Shown: positions 17,085-26,207, counted from the first letter of the stretch. The stretch is 37,493 nucleotides of DNA from Lysobacterales bacterium (GCA_020442635.1 JAGRJR010000010.1:12050-49542), one strand, 5' to 3'. The notes: generated from the letters alone by a model not told the origin. Made by a program: numbers and translations.

Positions 17085-18134
17085 ATGTTGAGTCAACTTC
17101 TTAATCCTGCCAACCTTAATCGTATTGACGAACTGAAACTCCTTTTTCAAAGAGCCAAGCCATTTGGTCATGTGGTGATTGATGATTTTTTTAAACAGGA
17201 TTTTTGTGAGTCATTATTGAATGAATTTCCTGACTTCAAAGACAAAGACGCCATAGATGAGAACAAAACCCTGGGCAAAAAAGCCGTGGTTCAAACGGTG
17301 AGTCAAATAGGACCCGCCTACAATGCCTTGGATCAATTGGTACAGAGTGAAGATTTTATGAACATGGTTGAAAACATCTCTGGCATCAACCATCTGATAT
17401 ATGACCCTTACTACGTCGGCGGTGGTACTCACAATAATCTGGATGGTCAGGAATTGGATCCACACGTGGATTTTACTCATCACCCTTTAACCAGCCACCA
17501 TCGGCGTTTGAATCTGATTGTTTATCTGAATCACGAGTGGCAACAATCCTGGGGAGGGAACATTGAGTTTCATAAGAACCCAAGACTTAGGCCAGAACAA
17601 GATGAAATCATTTGTGTTGAACCCTTGTTTAATCGGGCTGTGATTTTTGAAACACACAACACTTCATGGCATGGCTTTCCTAAAATACAACTGCCAGAAG
17701 AAAAAAGACATTTAAGCAGGAAATCCTTTGCCCTTTACTACTACACCCACAAAAGAGATCATACTGTGGAGCCGCATTCTACTATTTATGTTGAGCGTCA
17801 CCTATCCCATGATTTTCAACCGGGTCATGCTTTGTCTGTTGATGATTTGAATGAAATCAAGGTATTACTGAAAAGGCGTGATCAACACCTTGAACGTCTC
17901 TACAAAACCATCACCGCTCAAACTGTGGAAATCAGCAAGCTCAAAACCGAAATATTACAGCAAAAAACCCTGGTTGGTCATACCGGTGAAAATGCTGAAA
18001 AAATCGCTGGATTGATGAAACTGCTGAGCTTTGACGAGACCCGATTAATTAATCGCGTATACGAACTTGAAAACTCAACTTCATGGAAAATTACTGCGCC
18101 ACTGAGAACCTTAAAACGTTGGTTGAATCGATAA
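17085..18134 (+). CDS. 2-oxoglutarate/Fe(II) oxygenase with coiled coil and glycosyltransferase-type tail
   Basis: 349 residues, no signal peptide. The N-terminal 225 residues are a prolyl-hydroxylase-like double-stranded beta helix: iron ligands H127 and D129 in DPHVDF, distal His H196 in SWHGFP, and R212 for 2-oxoglutarate in the RKSFALYYYT strand. Residues about 245-300 are a coiled coil (QHLERLYKTITAQTVEISKL). The last 20 residues contain NSTSWKITAPLR, a phrase that I remember from the ends of glycosyltransferases and other proteins in polysaccharide loci. The enzyme therefore probably hydroxylates a sugar or peptide during surface glycan assembly. It begins two bases after the SGNH gene and its stop codon is one base from that of the convergent serine hydrolase gene. 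Confidence 0.85.
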   Translation: MLSQLLNPANLNRIDELKLLFQRAKPFGHVVIDDFFKQDFCESLLNEFPDFKDKDAIDENKTLGKKAVVQTVSQIGPAYNALDQLVQSEDFMNMVENISGINHLIYDPYYVGGGTHNNLDGQELDPHVDFTHHPLTSHHRRLNLIVYLNHEWQQSWGGNIEFHKNPRLRPEQDEIICVEPLFNRAVIFETHNTSWHGFPKIQLPEEKRHLSRKSFALYYYTHKRDHTVEPHSTIYVERHLSHDFQPGHALSVDDLNEIKVLLKRRDQHLERLYKTITAQTVEISKLKTEILQQKTLVGHTGENAEKIAGLMKLLSFDETRLINRVYELENSTSWKITAPLRTLKRWLNR

Positions 18135-18135
18135 G

Positions 18136-19455
18136 TTAGTCTTTTTTCAGATAGGTTTGTGGTTCGCCCCAACCTTGTAGCTGCAAGGCTTGAATGTTTC
18201 CATTATCATCACGATCAAACTTGATTTTGACATTAATCATTTTAAACTTAAAAGTGTCATTACCGATATAGTACATGGTTTGCTTAGGTTGTTTGGGGGC
18301 AGTAAAAAACAACTGATCATCAATGACTTTGATGGTGATTTGACTGTCATTTTCGACTTGTTGATACTCACTTTCGAATTCTTTCAGTTTGGTCGATTCA
18401 ATCTCGACCGGGAAATCAAGTTGATGCATGGGTTGTGCTGTATCCATTAAATGTATCGCCAAATCTTCAACATCGTTTTGACTGTGGTTGGTGATGGCAG
18501 CCACCACCTTTTGGGTTTTGGGATTAATCATCAAAATAGAGCGAAATCCGCCAGTGCCACCATTATGCCAGATGATGTCATCATTGATGTGCCAACCTAG
18601 ACCAACACGCAGCTTGTCTTGTTGGTAGTGGGCTGTAGTCGCTATGTTCATGGCTTTTTTTAGAGAGTCTGACTGTTCAAGATAAGCCACACCATAGGCC
18701 AATAAGTCGGTGATTGAGCTGCGCAAAGCGCCGGCTCCAGCCAAAGCTTTGAAATTCCATGCAGGGGTTGGTTTGTTAACAGAATAACCCTGAGCCAAAT
18801 TTGCTTCTGGAACCTGTTGTAGTGACCAGTAAGTTGAATGCAGTGATAATGGTTGAATGATATTTTTACTGATTAACTCATTGTAAGAGGCTCCTCCGGC
18901 ATTCGCCAATGTTTCACCCAACAAGCCAACGGCCAGATTTGAATAGGCATAATTTTTGCCAGCAATAGCTGGTTTAATATTCGATAGTGCTTTGAGCAAG
19001 TCATCCCGATCATAAGTCGCATAGGGATCATCAGCGAACAAAGGCAAGTTATCAGGTAATCTTGGTAATCCAGAAGTATGGGTACTCAATTGTTTTAGGG
19101 TAATTACCTCACCAGCTGCGTCACGAAGCTTGAATGGTTGTTGCCAATGCTGCTCTACAGGATCGTGTAGCGAGACTTTACCTTCTTCTGTCAATTTGGC
19201 TAACAATAAGCCTGTAAAGGTTTTGGTGATAGAACCTATCTCGTAGACCGTGTTAACCGTGGCGGGAATTTGTTGTTCCTTATTTTGCCAGCCTTTGACA
19301 TAGAATGATTGATGGCCACCCTGAAAAACCGCCAACGCAATGGATGGATTGTGCTTGTGTTTAATGCGTAAATCGACTTCTTGTTGTACATCAACTGGTA
19401 TTTGTGCAGTCACGCTCATCACCCAAAACAACATCAAACCACTTAATATTTTCAT
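18136..19455 (-). CDS. Exported serine hydrolase of the class C beta-lactamase/DD-peptidase fold
   Basis: 439 residues with a signal peptide (MKILSGLMLFWVMSVTAQ), so periplasmic or surface-located. Catalytic motifs: SxxK in YEIGSITKTF (S75, K78), YxN in NYAYSNLAVG (Y171-N173) and HNGG at 297-300 in the place of KTG. THTSGLPRLP follows the family as well. A C-terminal beta domain of about 100 residues (from EFESEYQQVEND) is present, as in many esterase/peptidase members. AGGAG lies 6 bases before the ATG. Substrate unknown: an esterase, D-aminopeptidase or peptidase is more likely than a true beta-lactamase because of the extra domain and HNG motif. Confidence 0.9.
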   Translation of the reverse strand: MKILSGLMLFWVMSVTAQIPVDVQQEVDLRIKHKHNPSIALAVFQGGHQSFYVKGWQNKEQQIPATVNTVYEIGSITKTFTGLLLAKLTEEGKVSLHDPVEQHWQQPFKLRDAAGEVITLKQLSTHTSGLPRLPDNLPLFADDPYATYDRDDLLKALSNIKPAIAGKNYAYSNLAVGLLGETLANAGGASYNELISKNIIQPLSLHSTYWSLQQVPEANLAQGYSVNKPTPAWNFKALAGAGALRSSITDLLAYGVAYLEQSDSLKKAMNIATTAHYQQDKLRVGLGWHINDDIIWHNGGTGGFRSILMINPKTQKVVAAITNHSQNDVEDLAIHLMDTAQPMHQLDFPVEIESTKLKEFESEYQQVENDSQITIKVIDDQLFFTAPKQPKQTMYYIGNDTFKFKMINVKIKFDRDDNGNIQALQLQGWGEPQTYLKKD

Positions 19456-19568
19456 CCCAAACTCCTAACAAAACTGACACCAACATTTTATCGAACAAAC
19501 ACACTCACTAACACTGTAGTAAGTCATGAAAATATAAATCCAAGCTTGATGACCGTGACCAACAGCAC

Positions 19569-19596
19569 TTATTTTAAGAAAAATTCCAAATATAAT
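19569..19596 (+). promoter_or_regulatory. Possible promoter of the LolA-like/propeller pair
   Basis: A perfect TATAAT at 19591-19596 is preceded at 16 bases by a poor -35 (TTATTT, 19569-19574). The start codon of the next gene follows 37 bases later. Confidence 0.4.
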
Positions 19597-19633
19597 GATT
19601 TACTTTATTTTTTACTTATGAGGAGAGATCTAA

Positions 19634-20395
19634 ATGAAAAGAAAATTCGTTTTATTGGCAGGTTTATTGGGTAGTTCTTTCGTGGCTTTAGCTGAACAGT
19701 CATTGGATGAGATACTCGCAGAATACATTGAAGCCAGAGGCGGCATCAAGGCCATTGAAAGTACTCAAACCATGAAGACCACAGGTAAAATGATGATGGG
19801 CCCAATGGAGGCGCCTTTTGCTTTTACTTTTAAAGCACCCAATAAAATCCATACCACTTTTGAACTGCAAGGCATGAAAGGCATTCAGGCTTTTGATGGT
19901 GAAAAAGGTTGGCAAGTGATGCCATTTATGGGTAAACCAGACCCAGTTTTGATGAGCGAAGATGAATTAAAACAAATCGAAGACCAAGCAGACATTCAAG
20001 GCCCACTGATTAATGCCGAAGCCAAAGGCACCATTCTGGAACTGATTGGCAACACAGAAATTGAGGGCACGCCAGTCATCGAAATTAAAGCCACCAAAAA
20101 AAATGGTGATGTGATTCATGTGTTTTTGGATGAAGAATATAAATTAGAAGTGATGAGCCGAGCCAAAGTGAAAGCTATGGGCCAAGAAGTGGAAGCCGAA
20201 ACCTATTTCAGTGACTACAAACAAGTGGGCGAATACAACACACCCGTGGCTCACAGCATGTCCATTAAAATCAACGGTGCACCTGCCCAAAATTTGAACT
20301 TTGAAAACGTAGAATTTAACATTGAAGTGGATGATTCCTTATTCGTTATGCCAACTGTTGAGAGTGGCGCCGAAGCAGCCGAAGCCAAAAACTAA
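19634..20395 (+). CDS. Exported LolA-fold (outer-membrane lipoprotein-sorting-like) protein
   Basis: 253 residues with a signal peptide cut after FVALA (residue 20). The mature protein has the pattern of the LolA/LppX fold: an N-terminal helix (SLDEILAEYIEARGG), then long strands with regular turns (KMMMGPMEAPFAFTFKAPNKI, GIQAFDGEKGWQVMPFMG, VFLDEEYKLEVMSR, AETYFSDYKQVGEYNTP). These proteins bind lipids or hydrophobic ligands in the periplasm; whether this one carries lipoproteins is unknown. AGGAGA is 7 bases before the ATG. It is 14 bases upstream of the large propeller gene and probably co-transcribed with it. It carries no DLIF-type tag. Confidence 0.85.
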   Translation: MKRKFVLLAGLLGSSFVALAEQSLDEILAEYIEARGGIKAIESTQTMKTTGKMMMGPMEAPFAFTFKAPNKIHTTFELQGMKGIQAFDGEKGWQVMPFMGKPDPVLMSEDELKQIEDQADIQGPLINAEAKGTILELIGNTEIEGTPVIEIKATKKNGDVIHVFLDEEYKLEVMSRAKVKAMGQEVEAETYFSDYKQVGEYNTPVAHSMSIKINGAPAQNLNFENVEFNIEVDDSLFVMPTVESGAEAAEAKN

Positions 20396-20409
20396 ATAGG
20401 TAGTTCAAA

Positions 20410-23400
20410 ATGAAAACTATAACCAGATTGTTACTGGCTGGTTTGGTGGTGCCCGGTGTGGCTCTGACTGAACCTGTCAAAATCGACTCTTATACTTTCG
20501 GTGGATTAAAAGCCAGATCCATTGGCCCAGCGGTAATGAGTGGTCGTATCTCAGCACTAGATGCTACGCACGGTGATTTACCAGTTATTTATGTAGGCAC
20601 GGCCAGTGGTGGACTGTGGAAGTCAAAAGATGGTGGCGTAGGTTTTGAGCCTGTTTTTGATGAATATACTCAATCAATTGGCGCAGTACAGGTTGATGAC
20701 AATAATCCTGATTTTGTTTGGGTCGGTACCGGAGAATCATGGGTAAGAAATACTGTGTCCATTGGTGATGGTATCTATTTGTCGACTGATGGTGGTGAAA
20801 AATGGCAGCATTTGGGTTTGGAAAAAACAGAACGCATTGCCGCTATAGAAGTAAGCAACCAATCCAGCGATACCGCTTTTGTTTGCGCCACAGGTGCATT
20901 ATGGAATGATTCAAAGGATCGTGGGGTCTATCGCACCACTGATCAGGGAAAAACCTGGGAAAAAGTCTTGTATGTAAACCCATCTACAGGTTGTTCTGAT
21001 TTGGTGATGGATTCCAATAACCCTAATATCATCTATGCGGGCATGTGGGAATTCAGACGCTATCCTGACTATTTCACTTCAGGTGGTGAGGGCAGTGGTT
21101 TATATCGCTCCATTGATGGTGGTGATAGTTGGCAAGAGTTGACCAATGGTTTACCAGAATCTGAAAAAGGGCGCATCGCTTTGGCGATTGCTGATTCAAA
21201 AAGCACCACAGTTTATGCCACCATTGAGTCCGAAAATACTGCTTTGTATCGTTCTGATGACATGGGTAAAAGCTGGCAGAAAAAATCTGACGCAGGCATG
21301 GTACAAATGCGTCCATTCTATTTTGGTGAACTGAAAGTCGATCCCTCGGATCCCGAACGAATTTACAAACCCAGTTACATCACTGTAACCAGTGTGGATG
21401 GTGGCGAAACATTTAGTTCGATGTTTTCTGGTGGTTTCAACGTTCCGATTCATCCGGATCATCATGCTTTGTGGATCAATAAAAACAACTCCAATCAACT
21501 GATATTAGGCACTGATGGTGGTGTTTTCATGAGCTACAACAAAGGCGGCAATTGGCGCATGGTTGGTACGTTGCCTGTCAGTCAGTTTTACCATGTATCA
21601 CATGATGACCAATGGCCTTACCATGTTTATGGTGGGCTGCAAGACAATGGTTCCTGGGAAGGCCCTTCGCGGGCGCCAGGTGGTATCAAACCAGGTGACT
21701 GGAATTCGATTGGCATGGGTGATGGTTTTTGGGCTTTTGTCGATAAACAAGACCACAACGTTATTTATTCAGAATACCAGGGCGGTAAGTTGTTGCGATT
21801 AAACAGAAATATTGGTGAACTAAAAAACATTCCGCCTGTAGCCAAAGAAGGTGAAGAGCAACTGCGTTTTAATTGGAACACCCCATTGTTGGTCAGTGAA
21901 GCCAAACCAGGTACCATTTATTATGGTTCACAGTACCTACATCGCTCGACCGATCGCGGTGAATCCTGGCAAACCATTTCGCCTGATTTGACCACGGATG
22001 ATCCAAAACGACAAAGACAAGCCAACACTGGCGGTATCACTATTGATAATTCAACTGCCGAAAATAATGCCACCATTTACACCATTGCTGAATCTTTGTT
22101 GGAACCTGAATTATTATGGTCAGGATCTGATGATGGTCTGATTCATGTCAGCCGTGATGGTGGCGAACAGTGGCAAAATGTCAGCAAAAACATCAAGGAC
22201 GTTCCCAAAGGCACCTGGGTATCTCGCATCACCACAGGATTTCACCAAGCAGGAACCGCTTTTGTGACTTTTGATGGACATCGCACTGGTGACATGAAAA
22301 CCTATATTTACAGAACCGATGACTATGGTCGCAGTTGGCGGAAGTTAGGTGCTGAAAATTTGGGTTATGCTTGGGTGTTGAAACAAGACCGTGTTAATGC
22401 TGACTTATTGTTCCTGGGCACTGAATTGGGTTTATACATCAGCATGGATGGTGGTGTTCATTGGGCTCGTTTCAAAGAGAATCTACCACAAGTGGCCGTA
22501 CATGATTTGGTGATTCATCCAACAGAACATGATGTGATTTTGGCCACCCATGGTCGAGGTGTATATATCATTGATGACATATCACCTTTGCGAGCCTTAA
22601 CCCAAGAACAATTGTCGGAAAATGTGGTGATGCTACCATCCAGACCATCGGTAATGGTTGAAGGTGGTGCTTTACAAAGTTTTTCCGGTGGTGATGACTT
22701 CATTGGAGACAATCCATCTGAAGTGGCGGTGATTTCCTATTATCTGAAAAAACGACACATGTTCGGCGACATGAACATCAACATCCTTGACGAAAACGAC
22801 CAAATCATCACCACACTGGTGGCTGGTAAGCGTCGTGGTATCAATCGGGTTGAGTGGCCGATGAGACTCAAAGCACCCAAGTTTCCACCCTCTACATCAT
22901 TGGTTCCCGGCTTTGTAGGCCCTAGGGTGGCAGAAGGTACTTATAAAGTTGAACTGGTTAAAGGCAAAGATAAACATTATTCAACCGTTGAGCTGGTGCC
23001 GGATCCACGATCAGAGCACAGTATGGAAGACAGATTGGCCCAACAGAAACTGTCCATGCAGCTATATCATGCCATCAATAATTTGACCTTCAAACTCAGC
23101 CAGCTGAAAGATGTGGTTGTACAGTTAGAAGCACAGCAAGACATGTCTCGTTCGGCACAGAAAAAAGCCGATCTATTTAAGACAGCCTATGAAAAGCTGA
23201 ATGCACGTTATACCGCCACCAAAAAAGGTTTGATAACTGGTGAGTCAAAACTGCGTGAGCAATTGGGTACTTTGTTTGGACAAGTTGTTGGCTATTCTGG
23301 GAAACCAAGCCAAACTCAATATCAATCGGCAGAACAGCTGATAAAGGATGTCCAGACCGCGCTTAATGATGGTCAACAACTGTTAGATGATGATCTGCCT

Positions 23401-23541
23401 GGGTTAAACAAGGCTTTGGGTACAGACACTGCCATTAAGCTGTTAGACCGCGCCACTTGGAATGAAAAAAATGGCATGGGCTTATCCACACAACAGGTTA
23501 ACAAAGCCTGGTTGATCAACGGTGGGCACATCTACCATTAA
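20410..23541 (+). CDS. Exported sortilin-like Asp-box (BNR) propeller protein
   Basis: 1043 residues with a signal peptide (MKTITRLLLAGLVVPGVALT). Residues about 40-720 form a two-propeller structure with some ten Asp boxes: STDGGEKW (near 124), TTDQGKTW, SIDGGDSW, SDDMGKSW, SVDGGETF, STDRGESW, SRDGGEQW, TDDYGRSW and SMDGGVHW (near 679). This is the VPS10/sortilin-like arrangement annotated as 'glycosyl hydrolase' in databases, although catalytic residues of sialidases are not evident. The region around 760-860 is an Ig-like domain; about 880-920 is helical and probably coiled (NNLTFKLSQLKDVVVQL). Follows the LolA-like gene at 14 bases. Likely binds proteins or peptides outside the cell. Confidence 0.87.
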   Translation: MKTITRLLLAGLVVPGVALTEPVKIDSYTFGGLKARSIGPAVMSGRISALDATHGDLPVIYVGTASGGLWKSKDGGVGFEPVFDEYTQSIGAVQVDDNNPDFVWVGTGESWVRNTVSIGDGIYLSTDGGEKWQHLGLEKTERIAAIEVSNQSSDTAFVCATGALWNDSKDRGVYRTTDQGKTWEKVLYVNPSTGCSDLVMDSNNPNIIYAGMWEFRRYPDYFTSGGEGSGLYRSIDGGDSWQELTNGLPESEKGRIALAIADSKSTTVYATIESENTALYRSDDMGKSWQKKSDAGMVQMRPFYFGELKVDPSDPERIYKPSYITVTSVDGGETFSSMFSGGFNVPIHPDHHALWINKNNSNQLILGTDGGVFMSYNKGGNWRMVGTLPVSQFYHVSHDDQWPYHVYGGLQDNGSWEGPSRAPGGIKPGDWNSIGMGDGFWAFVDKQDHNVIYSEYQGGKLLRLNRNIGELKNIPPVAKEGEEQLRFNWNTPLLVSEAKPGTIYYGSQYLHRSTDRGESWQTISPDLTTDDPKRQRQANTGGITIDNSTAENNATIYTIAESLLEPELLWSGSDDGLIHVSRDGGEQWQNVSKNIKDVPKGTWVSRITTGFHQAGTAFVTFDGHRTGDMKTYIYRTDDYGRSWRKLGAENLGYAWVLKQDRVNADLLFLGTELGLYISMDGGVHWARFKENLPQVAVHDLVIHPTEHDVILATHGRGVYIIDDISPLRALTQEQLSENVVMLPSRPSVMVEGGALQSFSGGDDFIGDNPSEVAVISYYLKKRHMFGDMNINILDENDQIITTLVAGKRRGINRVEWPMRLKAPKFPPSTSLVPGFVGPRVAEGTYKVELVKGKDKHYSTVELVPDPRSEHSMEDRLAQQKLSMQLYHAINNLTFKLSQLKDVVVQLEAQQDMSRSAQKKADLFKTAYEKLNARYTATKKGLITGESKLREQLGTLFGQVVGYSGKPSQTQYQSAEQLIKDVQTALNDGQQLLDDDLPGLNKALGTDTAIKLLDRATWNEKNGMGLSTQQVNKAWLINGGHIYH

Positions 23542-23557
23542 CGGCTCCATTTCAATA

Positions 23558-23593
23558 ACCATCAAAGGGGCTATTGAAAACCCCTTTGATGGT
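23558..23593 (+). terminator. Perfect 13-bp hairpin after the Asp-box propeller gene
   Basis: ACCATCAAAGGGG at 23558-23570 pairs perfectly with 23581-23593 around a 10-base loop. There is no T-run on either strand, so it is a hairpin that may protect or end the transcript and not a textbook intrinsic terminator. A second, mutually exclusive pairing exists: TTCAATA (23551-23557) with TATTGAA (23572-23578). Confidence 0.5.
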
Positions 23594-23640
23594 AAGACAA
23601 TTACTTGGTCAGATATTTGGTTTTTAACTCACGCTTGTTT

Positions 23641-23649
23641 TGCTACAAT
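23641..23649 (+). promoter_or_regulatory. Extended -10 element immediately before the GNAT gene
   Basis: TGCTACAAT is an extended -10 (TGn plus TACAAT). It ends 6 bases before the ATG at 23656, so transcription would begin at or next to the A of the start codon. This fits a leaderless message and the lack of a ribosome binding site. No good -35 is seen. Confidence 0.4.
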
Positions 23650-23655
23650 CAATCT

Positions 23656-24111
23656 ATGCAATATATGATAAAAAAAGCCGATCCGCTGGATGCCTCTGAA
23701 ATCAGTCAACTTGCATCTGTTTCAAAAGCTTCTTGGGGATATGATGACAGTTTTATGGCTACTGTTAAAGATGAACTGAGTTACACAGCTCAAGATATTG
23801 CCAAACATCCGACTTACCTGGTCAAATTCAACAATGAAATATTGGGGTTCTATCAACTCAGATCCGTTGATGAAATAACGGTGGAGTTGGAAGCTTTGTT
23901 TGTTAAACCCAATGCAATGGGTAAATGTTTAGGCCAATCTCTATTTATGCATGCATCCGCACAGGCAAAGAAATCTTTCAAAACCATGTTAATCGAATCT
24001 GACCCATTTGCCGAAACTTTCTACCTTAAACAAGGCTGCATCAGAGTGGGTGAAAAACCCTCTTTAAACATCCCAGGAAGATCTTTACCCTTGTTGCATT
24101 TTTTGCTTTAA
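23656..24111 (+). CDS. GNAT-family N-acetyltransferase
   Basis: 151 residues from ATG 23656; the frame is open from a TTG at 23605, but that would put the -10 element inside the gene and add a leader without family resemblance. An ATG at 23665 is a further alternative. GNAT features: N-terminal IKKADPLDASEISQLASVS, the central strands YLVKFNNEILGFYQL, VELEALFVKPNAMGKCLGQSLF with the acetyl-CoA loop (NAMGKCLG, similar to the Q/RxxGxG/A motif) and AETFYLKQGCIRVGEKPS. It acetylates an unknown small molecule or protein; cytoplasmic. Its 3' end overlaps the convergent S41 gene by 27 bases. Confidence 0.85.
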   Translation: MQYMIKKADPLDASEISQLASVSKASWGYDDSFMATVKDELSYTAQDIAKHPTYLVKFNNEILGFYQLRSVDEITVELEALFVKPNAMGKCLGQSLFMHASAQAKKSFKTMLIESDPFAETFYLKQGCIRVGEKPSLNIPGRSLPLLHFLL

Positions 24112-25320
24112 GTGGCTGATTGCCTTTTGTAATACATCATCCTGCTGGTTTCCACTTGGTTTCAACACCCTATCTGGTTTCGTTTGATCCCTTGGTACAC
24201 CGTCAATTCTGAATAATTGCTCAACTGGCATTTGGATACTGAACCACAATGTGTTAATCTTGAATTGATTCACGGCTCCAAGCAGACCTGCCATTTCACT
24301 GCCGATCCATGTGGCTCTCTCCATACCTTGCAAACCAATGGTTAAACCCTCTCCCATGCTCCCTGTCCAATAATTGGATAAGACCACTAACGGCTTGTCA
24401 TAATGTGAACCTCGGGGTTCTACATATTCAACCCAAATTCGATTGACACCAACAGCTCCTTCTTGCTTTTCAAGGTATTGATGTTTTTGGTAAGCTTGTA
24501 TTTTATCAACCAGTCGCCCCATAATGGCTCTGGCCATATAGGAATCCCCACCACTGATGGTATTGCGTAAATCCAATATCAGCCCATCGGTGGTTGATAA
24601 TTGATCCAAAGTTTCGTCAAATTCTTTAATTAAATTGGTATTACCCAAAGAATCATTGATGGTTATGATAGCAAGATTATCCTCGACAGTGAAATCAAGA
24701 AGATTGTCGGAAGTTTTATAAGTCAAGGTATCAAGGTTAACTGCATAAACTTTTTTTGGATTTTTCAAACGAAGCAATCTGGGTTTGGAATAAACTCCTG
24801 CCAATGCCTTGTTTATCATCCATTGCTGAGTTTCTACCCGATTTTTATCTACACATTGCGTCGGGAAATCATCAATGATCTGTTGAGAGGTTTGACCATT
24901 CAAGTCGATAAACTGATCTCCAATCTGAACTGGTGTCGTTACTGACAATTTGCTTTTCCAAATGTCATCAACCATAAAACCATTGCCTTGTTTAATTACT
25001 TTGACAGGTGAAAAAAGTCGATACGATTCACTGTCATTGGTATTAAGTGTCATGTGGTTATCCGTAAATTCAAGCATCAAATTCTCAAAGACTTTTAAAA
25101 TTTCATGGTCGTTTTGAGCCTGTTTAGCCTGTTCGAGATAGGTGGATTCTATACAAGACCAATCAATTCTTTTCTGTGACAAATAGGCGTGGTTATGTGA
25201 TATCAAATCCAAAGCCTGATGCATGGCAGATTGGTAACCGTGATCGTTTCTGGCAATGCCTAGGGAAAGTACCAATAATAAGCCCAGCATGACTACAATT
25301 AAACTGTTTTTTATCATCAT
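24085..25320 (-). CDS. S41-family (C-terminal-processing-like) peptidase, exported
   Basis: 411 residues from ATG 25320 (a neighbouring ATG at 25317 is equally possible; the frame extends to TTG 25362 but would put 14 residues before the signal). The N-terminus MMIKNSLIVVMLGLLLVLSLGIA is a signal peptide or anchor. A weak PDZ-like or N-terminal domain is followed by the S41 core: ITINDSLGN, LILDLRNTISGGDSYMAR (about 247-263), VVLSNYWTGSMGEGLTIGLQ with nucleophile S321, and RIDGVPRDQTKPD near the end. Likely cleaves peptides in the periplasm. Its stop codon lies inside the end of the convergent GNAT gene. It follows an AraC regulator gene on the same strand, with 104 bases between. Confidence 0.85.
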   Translation of the reverse strand: MMIKNSLIVVMLGLLLVLSLGIARNDHGYQSAMHQALDLISHNHAYLSQKRIDWSCIESTYLEQAKQAQNDHEILKVFENLMLEFTDNHMTLNTNDSESYRLFSPVKVIKQGNGFMVDDIWKSKLSVTTPVQIGDQFIDLNGQTSQQIIDDFPTQCVDKNRVETQQWMINKALAGVYSKPRLLRLKNPKKVYAVNLDTLTYKTSDNLLDFTVEDNLAIITINDSLGNTNLIKEFDETLDQLSTTDGLILDLRNTISGGDSYMARAIMGRLVDKIQAYQKHQYLEKQEGAVGVNRIWVEYVEPRGSHYDKPLVVLSNYWTGSMGEGLTIGLQGMERATWIGSEMAGLLGAVNQFKINTLWFSIQMPVEQLFRIDGVPRDQTKPDRVLKPSGNQQDDVLQKAISHLKQKMQQG

Positions 25321-25424
25321 TGTTAATTCATTCAAATAAAGAACATGGTAAATAAACACCAAAGTAAATTCTTGTACGATATTGCAGATACTGGCGCCTC
25401 AAACGACTCCAATTTATTTTGTCG

Positions 25425-26207
25425 TCAATAAGACTGTATGAATGCTTGTTGGTACTTTTTGGGAGTCATGCCCATAATTTTTTTGAAGTTCTTATAATAA
25501 TGAGCTGTATCAAAAAAGCCAGAACCCAGAGCCGCCTCAATAATGGACTGCCCTGCTTTTAATGCTGTTAAACTGTGTTGAACCCGGCTGTGTATTACAT
25601 ATTGATTGGGTGTCATCCCTGTTTCACTTTTGAATAACCTGATTACCTTATATTTGTCCATGCCCATATGATTTGACCATTTGCTTAAGTCAAAAGGCTC
25701 TAAAAAGTAATTTTGGGCATAATCAACCAATAGACTGTGTTCCGTTGGTTTGGTATGTCTACACCCATGACGTATTTGTAAAATTTGTACGAGTTGTTCA
25801 ATCAAACCATGTTGGGGTATTTGTCCAGCTAGCATAATCTTTCTTAAATTCATTAAGAGCCAAAGTAAATCTTTATCAATAATGCTATGCGCCAAACTCA
25901 TATGACCTGTTTCAACGTCTTGATCAAACAGTGTTGGCGGTAGGTAAACTGTAAAAAAAGAATTCCCCTGAGTTTGCTGGCAAATGGTTTGGTGAACTTC
26001 TCCAGGATGTGATACCGCAATGGAATCAGGCCAAAATCTTAACGATCTGTTGTTGATTTGGTTTTCAAAAATACCTGTTCTGTTCCATGTCAGTTGAAAT
26101 GTATCATGAAAATGTGGAGCAAATTGATTATTAAACGCCACTGCATCCAAGGCTGCTAAACCATCATAGGCGTGTACAGAGTGGTATGTCACGGAAGATT
26201 CATTCAT
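25425..26207 (-). CDS. AraC-family transcription regulator
   Basis: 260 residues. An N-terminal cupin-like sensor (HFHDTFQLTWNRTGIFE, SHPGEVHQT) is followed by the two-helix-turn-helix AraC domain (about 160-258): WSNHMGMDKYKVIRLFKSETGMTPNQYVIHSRVQHSLTAL, then IIEAALGSGFFDTAHYYKNFKKIMGMTPKKYQQ. It probably senses a small molecule and activates a nearby promoter. Neighbours on the same strand are the membrane protein upstream (18 bases) and the S41 peptidase downstream, so it may belong to that run and control it. Start ATG 26207 has no strong ribosome binding site. Confidence 0.92.
   Translation of the reverse strand: MNESSVTYHSVHAYDGLAALDAVAFNNQFAPHFHDTFQLTWNRTGIFENQINNRSLRFWPDSIAVSHPGEVHQTICQQTQGNSFFTVYLPPTLFDQDVETGHMSLAHSIIDKDLLWLLMNLRKIMLAGQIPQHGLIEQLVQILQIRHGCRHTKPTEHSLLVDYAQNYFLEPFDLSKWSNHMGMDKYKVIRLFKSETGMTPNQYVIHSRVQHSLTALKAGQSIIEAALGSGFFDTAHYYKNFKKIMGMTPKKYQQAFIQSY

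Noticed and set aside
20770..22470. Tandem DNA repeats or CRISPR-like array in the Asp-box propeller gene
   Set aside because: The recurring GATGGTGG-type words code for Asp boxes (SxDGGxxW) at irregular spacing within one protein; there are no direct repeats with unique spacers.
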